From: Gilliamella sp. N-G2 | GTDB lineage: Bacteria; Pseudomonadota; Gammaproteobacteria; Enterobacterales; Orbaceae | Length of the DNA stretch: 64,000 nucleotides | Direction of reading: 5' to 3' | Assembly (NCBI RefSeq): GCF_002142215.1 | Contig: NZ_NAST01000003.1 | Coordinates: 62,001-126,000 of the forward strand | Shown: positions 54,473-63,708 of the stretch, piece by piece | Layout: each line of letters starts with the position of its first letter | How positions within the stretch are numbered: position 1 is the stretch's first letter | Translations under genes and position numbers: made by a program | The notes under the pieces: model-generated | What the model was told of the DNA's origin: nothing | Seen by the model: the letters and a program-made list of their open reading frames with translations, nothing else | The model's database searches: none

Positions 54473-54505
54473 AAAAAGCGCTCATTTTAATAACGGCGCT
54501 TTTTT
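54473..54505. terminator. Bidirectional terminator between the rtc unit and treC
   Basis: AAAAAGCGC and GCGCTTTTT form a 9-bp stem around a 14-nt loop, with U-runs on both strands. Confidence 0.8.
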
Positions 54506-54528
54506 ACATTCAATTTTACTAAAGCTTA

Positions 54529-56205
54529 TTATTTATCATCACCAGCCAATAAATATAATGCTTCGTATGGTCTTAATTGAATTTCAGAGTCAAATGCGGT
54601 TGCTTGCTGATAATTACTCAATAATATTTGCCAATTAGTACCTTGTAAGGTTTTTGGTAACTGCCAGTTAACCGGTTTTTCGGTTAGATTGGTTATCACT
54701 AATAGTTGTTGGTTATTATAACGGCGCAAGTAACACCAATAATCAGCAATATTGGCGGTTAAATCTTGATAATCACCAAAAATAAAGATTGGATACTCTT
54801 TGCGTAACTTAATTAATGTTTGATAGCAGTAAAAGATCGAATTCTGATCAGCCAATGCAGCTTTGACATTAATTTGAGGGTAATTATTTGCCACCTCAAT
54901 CCATGGTTTTCCCGTTGTAAAACCAGCATTTAAGCTATCATCCCATTGCATAGGCGTACGACTGTTATCACGTGATTTACTCGCTAAAATTGCTAAAATT
55001 TCCGCTTCATTCATCCCTTCAGCTATTTTTTCTTGGTAGATATTTAAACTTTCGACATCACGATATTGGTTAATACTATTAAAGTGCGGATTGGTCATGC
55101 CGATCTCTTCACCTTGATAGAGATATGGCGTACCTTGTAATCCATATAGTAACATAGCAAGCATTTTCGCTGATTCACGGTGATATTGGCCTTCATTACC
55201 TAAGCGTGACACAATTCGCGGTTGGTCATGATTACACCAAAAAATGGCATTCCATGCTTTAGCATGCATCCCAGTTTGCCAATCACCAATAATATTCTTC
55301 AACTCAAGCAAATCTGGTTTAGCTAATGCCCATTTATAGCCATTTGGATAATCAACTTTTAAATGATGAAAGTTAAAAGTCATAGTGAGCTCTTTTCCGT
55401 CTAACGAGGCATATTGCAAACAGTTAGCTAATGAGGTCGAAGACATTTCACCAACGGTTTTGAGATCATTAGGTTGGAAGGCATCGCGACTCATCTCTTG
55501 TAAAAACTCGTGGATTTTGGGGCCATCAGTATAAAAACGTCGACCATCACCATTGTTGTCATCAGCAAAATCCTGTTGTTTGGAGACTAAATTAATCACA
55601 TCCAGTCTTAATGCATCAACGCCTTTATCTGCCCAAAATTGACATACTTTCTTAATTTCGTTGCGAACTTGTGGATTTTCCCAATTAAGATCAGCTTGCT
55701 CTTTGGCAAATAGGTGTAAGTAATATTGCCCAGATTGTTCATGCCATTGCCATGCTTTACCACCAAACTTGGAGCGCCAATTATTGGGCTCGCTACCGTC
55801 CGCCTTAGCATCTTTCCAGATATAAAATGAGCGGTACGGGCTGGCTTTATCTAAAGCTGATTTAAACCATGGATGCTCGGTCGAGGTGTGATTGAACACC
55901 ATATCCATCATAATGCGGATGCCACGCTCATGCGCCTGTTTAATCAGTAATTCAAAATCATCCATTGAGCCATAGGCTGGGTCGATATCGTAATAGTCGG
56001 CAACATCATAGCCATTATCAATTTGCGGTGATGGATAAATTGGCGTTAACCAAATGGCACTAATACCAAGCTTTTTTAGATAATCTAATCGGCTGATAAT
56101 ACCTAACAAATCACCGGTTGCCTGATCTTGACTGGCTTGAAAACTTTTAGGATAGATTTGATAAATGGTACCGTTTTGCCACCATGGAATAGCTATTTTA
56201 TTCAT
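54529..56205 (-). CDS. treC: Trehalose-6-phosphate hydrolase TreC (GH13)
   Basis: A 558-residue GH13 enzyme. Conserved blocks: DVADYYDIDPAYGSMDDF, MDMVFNHTS, GVDALRLDVINL (nucleophile Asp), TVGEMSS (acid Glu) and WCNHDQPR. It hydrolyses trehalose 6-phosphate to glucose and glucose 6-phosphate. Assignment over other alpha-1,6-glucosidases rests on the adjacent treB and treR. The frame is open 13 codons further up, but MNKIAIPWW at 56205 is the likely start. It follows treB at 78 bp. Confidence 0.92.
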   Translation of the reverse strand: MNKIAIPWWQNGTIYQIYPKSFQASQDQATGDLLGIISRLDYLKKLGISAIWLTPIYPSPQIDNGYDVADYYDIDPAYGSMDDFELLIKQAHERGIRIMMDMVFNHTSTEHPWFKSALDKASPYRSFYIWKDAKADGSEPNNWRSKFGGKAWQWHEQSGQYYLHLFAKEQADLNWENPQVRNEIKKVCQFWADKGVDALRLDVINLVSKQQDFADDNNGDGRRFYTDGPKIHEFLQEMSRDAFQPNDLKTVGEMSSTSLANCLQYASLDGKELTMTFNFHHLKVDYPNGYKWALAKPDLLELKNIIGDWQTGMHAKAWNAIFWCNHDQPRIVSRLGNEGQYHRESAKMLAMLLYGLQGTPYLYQGEEIGMTNPHFNSINQYRDVESLNIYQEKIAEGMNEAEILAILASKSRDNSRTPMQWDDSLNAGFTTGKPWIEVANNYPQINVKAALADQNSIFYCYQTLIKLRKEYPIFIFGDYQDLTANIADYWCYLRRYNNQQLLVITNLTEKPVNWQLPKTLQGTNWQILLSNYQQATAFDSEIQLRPYEALYLLAGDDK

Positions 56206-56283
56206 CGCTTGCTCTTTATTTTTAATCAGTAGATTCAAATTCACCAGCAGTCAAAACCGTGGTGAATCCCCTATTTATAACCG

Positions 56284-57711
56284 TTATCGGATATTTAACG
56301 TGCCCTTTTTCTGTTTTATTTTGTAAACAATGACAGTTAATACGATTGGTACTACAATCGCTACCAACATTGCTAAGGCATAAATTGACCAGAAGACTGG
56401 TTTTATCGATAGGATACCGGGTAATCCGCCCACGCCGATACCATTGGATAACACCCCATATAAACCACAGATTAATCCAGCACAAGCGGCACCAATCATG
56501 GCGCAAAACATCGGGAATTTATAGCGTAAATTGATACCATACATCGCTGGCTCTGTCACACCGAGATAACCAGATATTGCCGCAGGAATGGATACTTCTC
56601 GTTCATTATGTTTTTTACTTATTAAGATGATACCAACCACCGCTGATGCTTGGGCGATATTGGATAAGGCAATAATTGGCCAAATAGGTGTGCCGCCCAT
56701 ACTTTCGGTCATCTGCATATCGATAGCTAATGTGGTGTGATGAATACCAGTAATAACCAAAGGTGCATAGAAGAAGCCAAAAATAGCAGAGCCAATAAAG
56801 GCATAATCACCAGTCATTAAATACTTAACCACATAAGCGATACCATCGCCAAGCATGCGTCCAATAGGCCCCAAAACAAAGTGAGCTAAGACGACTGATA
56901 CCATTAAGGCAACGATTGGCACAATCACTAGATTTAAGTAATCAGGAATAATTTTACGAAGGCGTGTTTCAATCCATCCTAAAGCTAAACCAGCAAAAAT
57001 TGACGGTATAACTTGTGCTTGATAACCCACTTTAGCAATGGTAAACCAACCAAAATCCCATACCTTGGGAATGGCCTTACCCAAATCATAAGCATTCATC
57101 AGTTGTGGTGAAACTAATGTGATGCCTAATACAATGCCCAAAACGGGTGATCCGCCCATTTTTTTCACCGTAGACCAGCAAATAGCTACTGGTAAGAAGT
57201 GAAAGATAGCTTCACACGGTAACCATAGGAAATCGTTAATTGGTATCAGCCAACTAAAAGTGTGTATTAGCGGTTTATTATCAATGGTTGGCATTTCACC
57301 AATCACATTACGTAAGCCAAGTAGTAAACCACCCGCAATGAGTGCGGGTAATAATGGCACGAAGATTTCCGCTAAATTAGAGATTAACCGTTCAAACCAT
57401 GACATATTTTGTTTAGCTGCGGCTTTGGTTTGTTCTTTGGTTGCTTCATCAATATTTAACTGTTCAGTGAGTAATTTGTAATAACGGTCAACATCCGTGC
57501 CAATAATAACTTGGAATTGCCCGGCGTTATTAAAGCAACCTTTGACAAAAGGTAATTCTTCAATAGCGTCAACATTGGCTATTTTCGGATCAGCAAGCGC
57601 AAATCTTAATCTGGTTAAACAATGGGTGACACTGGCAATATTTTCTTTTCCGCCAACCAGCTCAATTAGTTGCATAATTGATGCGGTTGAAACTTTAGGT
57701 GCTTTCGCCAT
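56284..57711 (-). CDS. treB: PTS trehalose-specific EIIBC component TreB
   Basis: A 475-residue EIIBC protein: the IIB domain with phospho-Cys C31 in THCLTRLRF, then a IIC membrane domain with GIHHTTLAIDMQM and GYLGVTEPAMYGIN. There is no IIA domain, so it must use EIIA(Glc), as in E. coli. It imports trehalose as trehalose 6-phosphate. First gene of treBC, downstream of a TreR operator and CRP site. Confidence 0.95.
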   Translation of the reverse strand: MAKAPKVSTASIMQLIELVGGKENIASVTHCLTRLRFALADPKIANVDAIEELPFVKGCFNNAGQFQVIIGTDVDRYYKLLTEQLNIDEATKEQTKAAAKQNMSWFERLISNLAEIFVPLLPALIAGGLLLGLRNVIGEMPTIDNKPLIHTFSWLIPINDFLWLPCEAIFHFLPVAICWSTVKKMGGSPVLGIVLGITLVSPQLMNAYDLGKAIPKVWDFGWFTIAKVGYQAQVIPSIFAGLALGWIETRLRKIIPDYLNLVIVPIVALMVSVVLAHFVLGPIGRMLGDGIAYVVKYLMTGDYAFIGSAIFGFFYAPLVITGIHHTTLAIDMQMTESMGGTPIWPIIALSNIAQASAVVGIILISKKHNEREVSIPAAISGYLGVTEPAMYGINLRYKFPMFCAMIGAACAGLICGLYGVLSNGIGVGGLPGILSIKPVFWSIYALAMLVAIVVPIVLTVIVYKIKQKKGTLNIR

Positions 57712-57822
57712 TGTTAAGTCTCCTTATTTTCAATTTAAGCCAATATTTTAGTTTTTAGTTAAATGATTTCGATCCTAATTTGATAGAGATTAAGCATAAA
57801 TGGAATTACTATTTAAATAAAT

Positions 57823-57834
57823 GGGAACGTTCCC
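57823..57834. promoter_or_regulatory. TreR operator
   Basis: GGGAACGTTCCC is a perfect 12-bp LacI-type palindrome with a central CG, 110 bp upstream of treB. It fits TreR. Confidence 0.85.
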
Positions 57835-57838
57835 TTTT

Positions 57839-57854
57839 TGTGATAAACCTCACA
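57839..57854. promoter_or_regulatory. CRP site of the tre operon
   Basis: TGTGA-TAAACC-TCACA, all ten core positions consensus, directly next to the TreR operator. It indicates catabolite control of treBC. Confidence 0.88.
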
Positions 57855-57893
57855 AATTTCAAATAATCACAGCTAAATGTTATACACAGTGAG

Positions 57894-58856
57894 TTATTTC
57901 AATAGTTGGGATGGAACAGTAATAATTTTAGCGTTTACTTGTTTTTCTAACATCAGTAATAGCTCGTTTGCCGCATAAATGCCAGCTTTATCAAAACCAA
58001 GATCAACCGTTATCGTTTGAGAAAATAAAAAATTTAGTAATTCACTACTACCGATACTAATAACAACAATATTATTAATATTTTTTTCCGATAAAAATTT
58101 ATTTAAGCCTAAAGCAATCGAATCAGTAGCACAAACTATCGCTGTTGGTGAATGAACTAACACCGATTCGGCAAGCTCATAACCAGAATAATAACTTAAA
58201 TTACCAAGTACGGCGTTGGGTTGAATTTTATAGGTAGTACAAAAATCAATATAGGCCTGATAACGTAAACCACCGGTAGTTTGATCTTGCTTATCAACGC
58301 CAATAAAACCTATTTTTTTATGTTTTTCTGATTGATATAAGTAAGTTAGTGCTTTGTTTACTGCACCAATATCATCATAACAAATACAAGAATAAGCCGG
58401 AAATGGCCTAGCAATCACCACACATTTATGTTGCCAAACCGTTAACAATGAACTGTCTAATCCCGTAAAAGCAAACACAATAATACCATCAGCTTGTTTT
58501 TCTCTTAACATCGTCAGATGTTCGGCGACTTTTACGGCACTAAATTGACTCTCGATAATTATAGGATCATAGCCATTAGCATAAAAAATCGGCAACATAC
58601 TTTGCACTGCATGATTTTCAGATATTGAATCAAGGCGTGTGACAATAATACCGATAACCTTATTACCATAACCGCGCATTGCTCTTGCTGATTTAGAAGG
58701 AGTGAATTGATATTGTTCAACAATTGCCATCACTTTATTTCGAGTTGATTCCTTCACCATAGGATCATGATTAATCACTCGTGAAACCGTCGATTTACTG
58801 ACGCCACTTAATTTAGCTATATCTTTAATGGTTAAATTAGTTGATGATTTACTCAT
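57894..58856 (-). CDS. treR: Trehalose operon repressor TreR (LacI family)
   Basis: A 320-residue LacI-type repressor: HTH and hinge at residues 7-60 (TIKDIAKLSGVSKSTVSRVINHDPMVKESTR) and a periplasmic-binding-like effector domain. It matches TreR in size and in ARAMRGYGNKVIGIIVTRLDS. TreR senses trehalose 6-phosphate. The frame opens with a TTG at 58862, but the ATG at 58856 is preferred. It lies upstream of treB on the same strand. Confidence 0.92.
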   Translation of the reverse strand: MSKSSTNLTIKDIAKLSGVSKSTVSRVINHDPMVKESTRNKVMAIVEQYQFTPSKSARAMRGYGNKVIGIIVTRLDSISENHAVQSMLPIFYANGYDPIIIESQFSAVKVAEHLTMLREKQADGIIVFAFTGLDSSLLTVWQHKCVVIARPFPAYSCICYDDIGAVNKALTYLYQSEKHKKIGFIGVDKQDQTTGGLRYQAYIDFCTTYKIQPNAVLGNLSYYSGYELAESVLVHSPTAIVCATDSIALGLNKFLSEKNINNIVVISIGSSELLNFLFSQTITVDLGFDKAGIYAANELLLMLEKQVNAKIITVPSQLLK

Positions 58857-58862
58857 AATCAA

Positions 58863-59373
58863 TTTGTTGAATGAATATCAATTAAATCATAGTAATATAG
58901 ATTAAAGAAAATAGCGATATTGACGCTTATTATACGGTGGCAAAACAACTTAATTTGTTATTGGAAAATAATATTAATGTATTGTTTTAATTTGTTTTTA
59001 TTATAATCATCAGCATATATTGCTAATAATAGATTTATTGTTATCGACTGCGAAATCTTGATAGCAAAGTCAATCATTCTCATGACTGTCATCATTTAAA
59101 AATTTAAATTAACTCAATAAGTGATTTTTAATCATTACGTTGATTGCATTGAATTTATCAACCAGAGCATTAGCTCTTTATTGTGTTTAACAAATCCTAC
59201 GCAGGCATGGTATTGGCGATTACTATAAATAGACCACATCGAAGACTGAACAAAACCCCTATCCAAAGACGATAATTATTGTTCATAATAAAAATCTAAT
59301 GCCAGAGCTAAACCCAGATGAATTTTATTTTGATTGGGAAGAATGTGATAGCTAAGCGCCAAGCATACTTATT
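58863..59373. other. Non-coding region between treR and the HxlR gene
   Basis: About 510 bp. Near 59295-59355 a short plus frame (MPELNPDEFYFDWEE) recalls the DLNPIE motif of IS630 transposases and may be a relic. Otherwise nothing is visible. Confidence 0.4.
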
Positions 59374-59398
59374 AAAAAAGGGCAGAATAGCCCCTTTT
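59374..59398 (-). terminator. Terminator of the HxlR gene
   Basis: AAAAAAGGGC-AGAATA-GCCCCTTTT, a stem with one mismatch, ten bases beyond the HxlR stop codon. Confidence 0.7.
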
Positions 59399-59408
59399 CT
59401 GAGTAAGC

Positions 59409-59753
59409 TTAAACCCTACTCGTTTTAGTGCTATATTTTGATTTGTAGATACTCCCCCAATCTAACATAGCATCGTGTACTTGTTTTAAACTTTCTCCGA
59501 CTTCAGTTAAGGTATATTCCACTTTAGGTGGCACTTGTGGGTATACTTTACGGGTGATTAGGCCATTTTTTTCCATAGTGCGTAGATGAGAAGTAAGCAC
59601 TTTTTGTGATATACCATTTAGTGATTTTTTCAGTTCACCAAAACGTTTGGTACCTGTCAGTAAATCTCGCACAATTAGGACTTTCCATTTGTCACCCATT
59701 AATAATAGGGTAGTTTCAACAGGACATGGCGGTAAATTTTCAATTGCCTGCAT
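59409..59753 (-). CDS. HxlR-family transcriptional regulator
   Basis: A 114-residue winged-helix regulator typical of HxlR: CPVETTLLLMGDKWKVLIVRDLL at the N-terminus (Cys10 could be a redox or electrophile sensor as in related proteins), RFGELKKSLNGISQKVLTSHLRTMEKNGLI, and VEYTLTEVG. It is divergent from an NAD(P)-binding oxidoreductase-like gene that it probably controls via the palindrome at 59790-59806. Confidence 0.9.
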   Translation of the reverse strand: MQAIENLPPCPVETTLLLMGDKWKVLIVRDLLTGTKRFGELKKSLNGISQKVLTSHLRTMEKNGLITRKVYPQVPPKVEYTLTEVGESLKQVHDAMLDWGSIYKSKYSTKTSRV

Positions 59754-59789
59754 AATAAAATTCCTTTAATTTCAACAATAGTATCTAAA

Positions 59790-59806
59790 TAGTAACTATA
59801 TTACTA
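59790..59806. promoter_or_regulatory. Inverted repeat, candidate HxlR operator
   Basis: TAGTAA-CTATA-TTACTA, perfect 6-bp arms in the gap between the divergent HxlR and oxidoreductase genes. Confidence 0.65.
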
Positions 59807-59887
59807 CTTGGTACCTACTTTACAATAGAAACTTTGGATATTAAGCTAAAAAAATTAATTTATCTAAGTCGTAATAAGGAGAACAAG

Positions 59888-60517
59888 ATGAAAATTGCAG
59901 TAATTGGTGCAAATGGTAAATCAGGACAACTATTGGTTAAAGAAGCATTATCACGAGGACATGATGTCACAGCTATCGTACGTAAACCAAGTTCAAATAG
60001 CGACGCAAAAGTATTAGTTAAAGATCTATTTCAATTAACTTATGACGATTTAAAACCATTTGATGTGATTATTGATGCATTTGGTACTTGGACACCTGAA
60101 TCACTACCATTACATCAAACAAGCCTAAAACATTTAACCGATATTTTAAGCGGTAAACCTAACCGTTTATTAGTTGTTGGTGGTGCTGGCAGTTTATACG
60201 TCAACCCAGAGCATACCGTTCGTCTAGTTGATTCACCAGATTTCCCTGATGAATTTAAACCATTAGCCAACAATATGGCGAAAGCTTTAGATCAACTAAG
60301 AACCTGTGATGATGTGCAATGGACTTATTTAAGCCCAGCAATTGAGTTTATTGCTGATGGTGCAAGAACTGGTCATTATATTGTTGGTGGTGAGCAATTC
60401 TTAGTTAACAGCCAAGGTAAAAGTCAAATCAGCTACGCTGACTATGCGGTCGCTATGATTGATGAAGCAGAAAAAGCCCAACATATCAAACAACGTTTTA
60501 CTGTTGTCGCTGAATAA
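59888..60517 (+). CDS. NAD(P)H-binding SDR-like (NmrA-type) protein
   Basis: A 209-residue Rossmann protein with GANGKSGQLLVKEALSRGHDVTAIVRKPS at the N-terminus and VVGGAGSLYV in the middle, as in atypical short-chain dehydrogenases often annotated NAD(P)-dependent oxidoreductase. No YxxxK active site is evident, so it may be a sensor or a quinone-type reductase. The ATG at 59888 has AAGGAG seven bases upstream. Divergent from, and probably regulated by, the HxlR protein. Confidence 0.85.
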   Translation: MKIAVIGANGKSGQLLVKEALSRGHDVTAIVRKPSSNSDAKVLVKDLFQLTYDDLKPFDVIIDAFGTWTPESLPLHQTSLKHLTDILSGKPNRLLVVGGAGSLYVNPEHTVRLVDSPDFPDEFKPLANNMAKALDQLRTCDDVQWTYLSPAIEFIADGARTGHYIVGGEQFLVNSQGKSQISYADYAVAMIDEAEKAQHIKQRFTVVAE

Positions 60518-60546
60518 TATATATCGATAAATAACTTTACATTAAG

Positions 60547-60570
60547 ATAACCTATATACAAACGGTTATT
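60547..60570 (+). terminator. Terminator after the oxidoreductase gene
   Basis: ATAACC-N11-GGTTAT followed by TTTT, 30 bp past the stop codon. Confidence 0.6.
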
Positions 60571-60744
60571 TTAATGTAAGGAAAATTATTTAAACTTTCC
60601 ACTCGACCAGCCACATTTTCTCACTCACGCTAACAAACCAAAATAGTGCAAAAACACCAACCCTTGGTATATAAATGGATCATTTTAGTGCACTAACAAT
60701 TAAAAAAATTAAATTAGACCAGTTATCGGTTAACTGTTCGATTA

Positions 60745-60762
60745 TTGGCATGTTTATTGCAT
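60745..60762 (+). promoter_or_regulatory. Sigma-54 promoter of the allantoin operon
   Basis: TTGGCATGTTTATTGCAT: TGGCAYG-N4-TTGCW matches consensus fully, with GG (60747-60748) and GC (60759-60760) ten bases apart, about 100 bp before allB. Confidence 0.9.
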
Positions 60763-60862
60763 AAATAAAAGATTATTATGAATAATTTGATAATACCAAT
60801 AATACTGATAATATGAATTATTATGTGTTTAATTTGTTATCACTTTACTTGGGAAAACGCTT

Positions 60863-62230
60863 ATGCAGTACGATCTAATCATTAAAAATGGTATTGTTAT
60901 TCTCGAATCAGGCGAGACCAATACCGACATTGCAATAAAAAATGGCAAAATTGCTGCTATTGGCCCTAATTTGGAGCAAGCAGAGCAAATTATCGATGCT
61001 CAAGGTTTAATTGTCAGCCCGGGAATGGTTGATATTCATGTTCATATTAGCGAACCTGGCGGTGTCCGCCATGAATGGGAAGGTTATGTTACTGGAACAA
61101 AAGCATGTGCAAAAGGTGGAGTGACAACTTTTGTCGAAATGCCACTAAATCAACTTCCTGCCACCACCAGCGGTGAAACATTGCGAACCAAATATGCCGC
61201 TGGCGAAGGTAAATTATATGTTGATGTTGCTTCATATGGTGGATTAGTTCCCTATAATCTAACCAATAATGGTATAGAAGAACAAGTTCAAGAAGGTGTT
61301 GCTGCGTTTAAATGCTTTATGGCAACCTGTGGTGATCCAAATCTTGACGGTGATTTCGCTAATGTTAATGATTATGCATTATGGGAAGGGATGCGCCAAA
61401 TAGCCAAAACCGGTAAAGTTTTAGCTATTCATGCCGAAAATGCAGCAATTACAGATATTTTGGGACAACAAGCCAAAGCACGAGGGGAAAGCAAATTATC
61501 ACAATACGTAGCAACTCGTCCGGCATTCACTGAAGTAGAAGCTATTCGCCGAGCTATCTTTTTTGCCAAACAAACCGGTTGTCCAATTCATATTTGCCAT
61601 GTAGCTTGTCCAGAAGGGGTTGAAGAAGTAATAAAAGCACGTCAAGAAGGCGTTAATGTTACTTGTGAAACCTGTATTCATTATCTCTATTTCACTACAG
61701 ATCAATTAGATGCAATTGGCCCAATTGCAAAATGTTCTCCGCCAATTCGTGACCAACAAGCACAAGAAGGTTTGTGGAAATATCTCTTTGCCGGCCACAT
61801 TATCACTGCCGTATCTGACCATTCACCATGTACCTATGATTTAAAAGACAAAGCCAATGCGTTTGATGCATGGGGAGGAATTTCAGGTGTGCAAAATAAT
61901 GTCGATATTTTGTTTGATGAAGCTGTTCAAAAACGTGGTATGTCATTAAAACAGTTTGCCGATATCATCGCTAAAAATCCAGCCGAAAGATATAACTTAC
62001 CCACCAAGGGATCAATTCAAATTGGTAAAGACGCAGATATTATCTTTATAAAACCTCATTCAGACTATGTTTTAACTGCACAAGATCTCGAATATCGTAA
62101 TAAATTTAGCCCTTATGTGGGTAGGCAAATTGGTGCTCAAGTTGTGCAGACCATATTACGGGGAAAAACCATTTATCAGATTGATTCTGGTATTGATGCA
62201 ACGCCGAGAGGTAGTTTTATTCGACGTTAA
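60863..62230 (+). CDS. allB: Allantoinase AllB
   Basis: A 455-residue cyclic amidohydrolase (E. coli AllB 453) matching throughout: SPGMVDIHVHISEPG (metal His pair), EMPLNQLPATT, AAFKCFMATCGD with the carboxylated Lys, HAENA, CHVACPEGVEE, SDHSPC (metal Asp) and PYVGRQIGA at the end. It converts (S)-allantoin to allantoate, freeing purine nitrogen. Transcribed from a sigma-54 promoter, with an NCS1 permease gene 48 bp downstream. Confidence 0.93.
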   Translation: MQYDLIIKNGIVILESGETNTDIAIKNGKIAAIGPNLEQAEQIIDAQGLIVSPGMVDIHVHISEPGGVRHEWEGYVTGTKACAKGGVTTFVEMPLNQLPATTSGETLRTKYAAGEGKLYVDVASYGGLVPYNLTNNGIEEQVQEGVAAFKCFMATCGDPNLDGDFANVNDYALWEGMRQIAKTGKVLAIHAENAAITDILGQQAKARGESKLSQYVATRPAFTEVEAIRRAIFFAKQTGCPIHICHVACPEGVEEVIKARQEGVNVTCETCIHYLYFTTDQLDAIGPIAKCSPPIRDQQAQEGLWKYLFAGHIITAVSDHSPCTYDLKDKANAFDAWGGISGVQNNVDILFDEAVQKRGMSLKQFADIIAKNPAERYNLPTKGSIQIGKDADIIFIKPHSDYVLTAQDLEYRNKFSPYVGRQIGAQVVQTILRGKTIYQIDSGIDATPRGSFIRR

Positions 62231-62278
62231 TCATAAAATTAAAACTATAAAAAATAAAATATGTAGGAAAGGAAAATA

Positions 62279-63661
62279 ATGAAGAATAACACAGCACAGT
62301 CACCGACGACACCATTGCAGATTGATAGTTCGTTATTACCCAAATCTAGCAAAGATAGAACAATGAATCCTTTGGCTTATGCCTTTATGTGGATTGGTGA
62401 TGGTATGAATTTAGGTAATATGACCTTAGGTGCTAGCTTAGTAGTAGCTGGTGTGGCCACCATGAATATTTTCCAAACGTTTGCCGCAACGTTTATCGCA
62501 ATATTAATCATTACCTCAATTTTTGTCTTTAATGACCGTCTAGGATATCGATCAGGTATTCCTTATGTCGTGCAATTGCGAATGTCATTTGGTATAAAAG
62601 GCGCGATTATTTCTTCATTGCTCCGCGGTATTCCTGCTATTGTTTGGTATGGTTTTCAAAGTTGGATCGGTGCCACGGCACTCAATGAAATTGTAAAAAT
62701 ATTTTCTAATGGTGATTTTGATAATGTATTTATCTGTTTCCTTATTTTACAATTTTTCCAAATATCCTTATCGCTATATGGATTCCATGCCATAAAATGG
62801 GTCGAAACCCTAATTTCAGTGGTGATTCTGTGTGCATTAGTTTATGTCTTTATTCTATTACTCAACAATCACCAAGATATTATTATCGATAAATGGGTGA
62901 ATGCCGAAGGAACTTGGGGACTACCATTTTGTGGCTTTATTATGATGTTCTTGGGTAATTATGCAGCAATTTTTCTTAGTGCGGCTGATTATTCACGAGA
63001 ACTAAAATCAGGTTTTAGCAATCGCAAACGTGGCCTACTCTATTTCCTACCAATTTTTGTCGCTTATGGCTTTATTATTACTATTGGTGTAATGTTAGCA
63101 TCAGTCACCGGTAACTCGAACCCTGTTAAAGCGTTCGCCATTGTAGTAAATAATCCATATATTACCATTGTAGTCTCATCCTTTATTGTATTAGGTACCA
63201 TTGCCGTAAATATTGTTGCTAACATCATCCCACCTGCTTACGTAATTACTTTATTAACTAAAGCGAAATATAAAGTGGCGGTAACTATTACGGGTTTATT
63301 AGCTATTGCTTCTTTCCCATGGGTGTTAGTTCAAGATACGTCAGCTAAAGGATTAGGTTTATTTATCTTAATTTATTCGGCATTTTTAGGGCCAATTGTG
63401 GCAATTTTATTGGTGGAATATTATCTATTACGTCGACAAAAAATTGATGTAAACACGCTATATGATAATAACGGTCAATTTGCTGGTTTTAACCCTGCAG
63501 CGATTCTAGCAATGCTGATTGGCTCAGCAGCTGCATTTTATGAAGTTAGCTTAACATGGATTGTCGGTTTTGTTGTTGGTGGAATTAGTTATATTTTATT
63601 AACCAAATTTACCTTTAAAGATTCGCCGTTCAAAAAAGGAACTATTTTTGAAAAGAAATAG
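62279..63661 (+). CDS. NCS1-family allantoin permease (AllP/PucI-like)
   Basis: A 460-residue, 12-span NCS1 transporter: NPLAYAFMWIGDGMNLGNMTLG near the N-terminus, PAIVWYGFQSWIGA in helix 3 and FLSAADYSREL after helix 6. The family imports allantoin, hydantoin, cytosine or uracil. Adjacency to allB in one sigma-54-driven unit argues for allantoin. AGGAAAGGA precedes the ATG. Confidence 0.85.
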   Translation: MKNNTAQSPTTPLQIDSSLLPKSSKDRTMNPLAYAFMWIGDGMNLGNMTLGASLVVAGVATMNIFQTFAATFIAILIITSIFVFNDRLGYRSGIPYVVQLRMSFGIKGAIISSLLRGIPAIVWYGFQSWIGATALNEIVKIFSNGDFDNVFICFLILQFFQISLSLYGFHAIKWVETLISVVILCALVYVFILLLNNHQDIIIDKWVNAEGTWGLPFCGFIMMFLGNYAAIFLSAADYSRELKSGFSNRKRGLLYFLPIFVAYGFIITIGVMLASVTGNSNPVKAFAIVVNNPYITIVVSSFIVLGTIAVNIVANIIPPAYVITLLTKAKYKVAVTITGLLAIASFPWVLVQDTSAKGLGLFILIYSAFLGPIVAILLVEYYLLRRQKIDVNTLYDNNGQFAGFNPAAILAMLIGSAAAFYEVSLTWIVGFVVGGISYILLTKFTFKDSPFKKGTIFEKK

Positions 63662-63708
63662 CTCAATTAAGTGACCATCAAAATTAGATAGTAAATTAAA
63701 TGTTATCA

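Larger units (their letters stand above)
60518..60862. promoter_or_regulatory. Regulatory region upstream of allB
   Basis: 345 bp holding a terminator (60547-60570), an ACCAA-CCC-TTGGT palindrome (60656-60668), a weak NtrC-like half-site (TGGAT-N7-GTGCA, 60676-60692) and the sigma-54 promoter at 60745-60762. The arrangement suggests nitrogen control. Confidence 0.55.
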
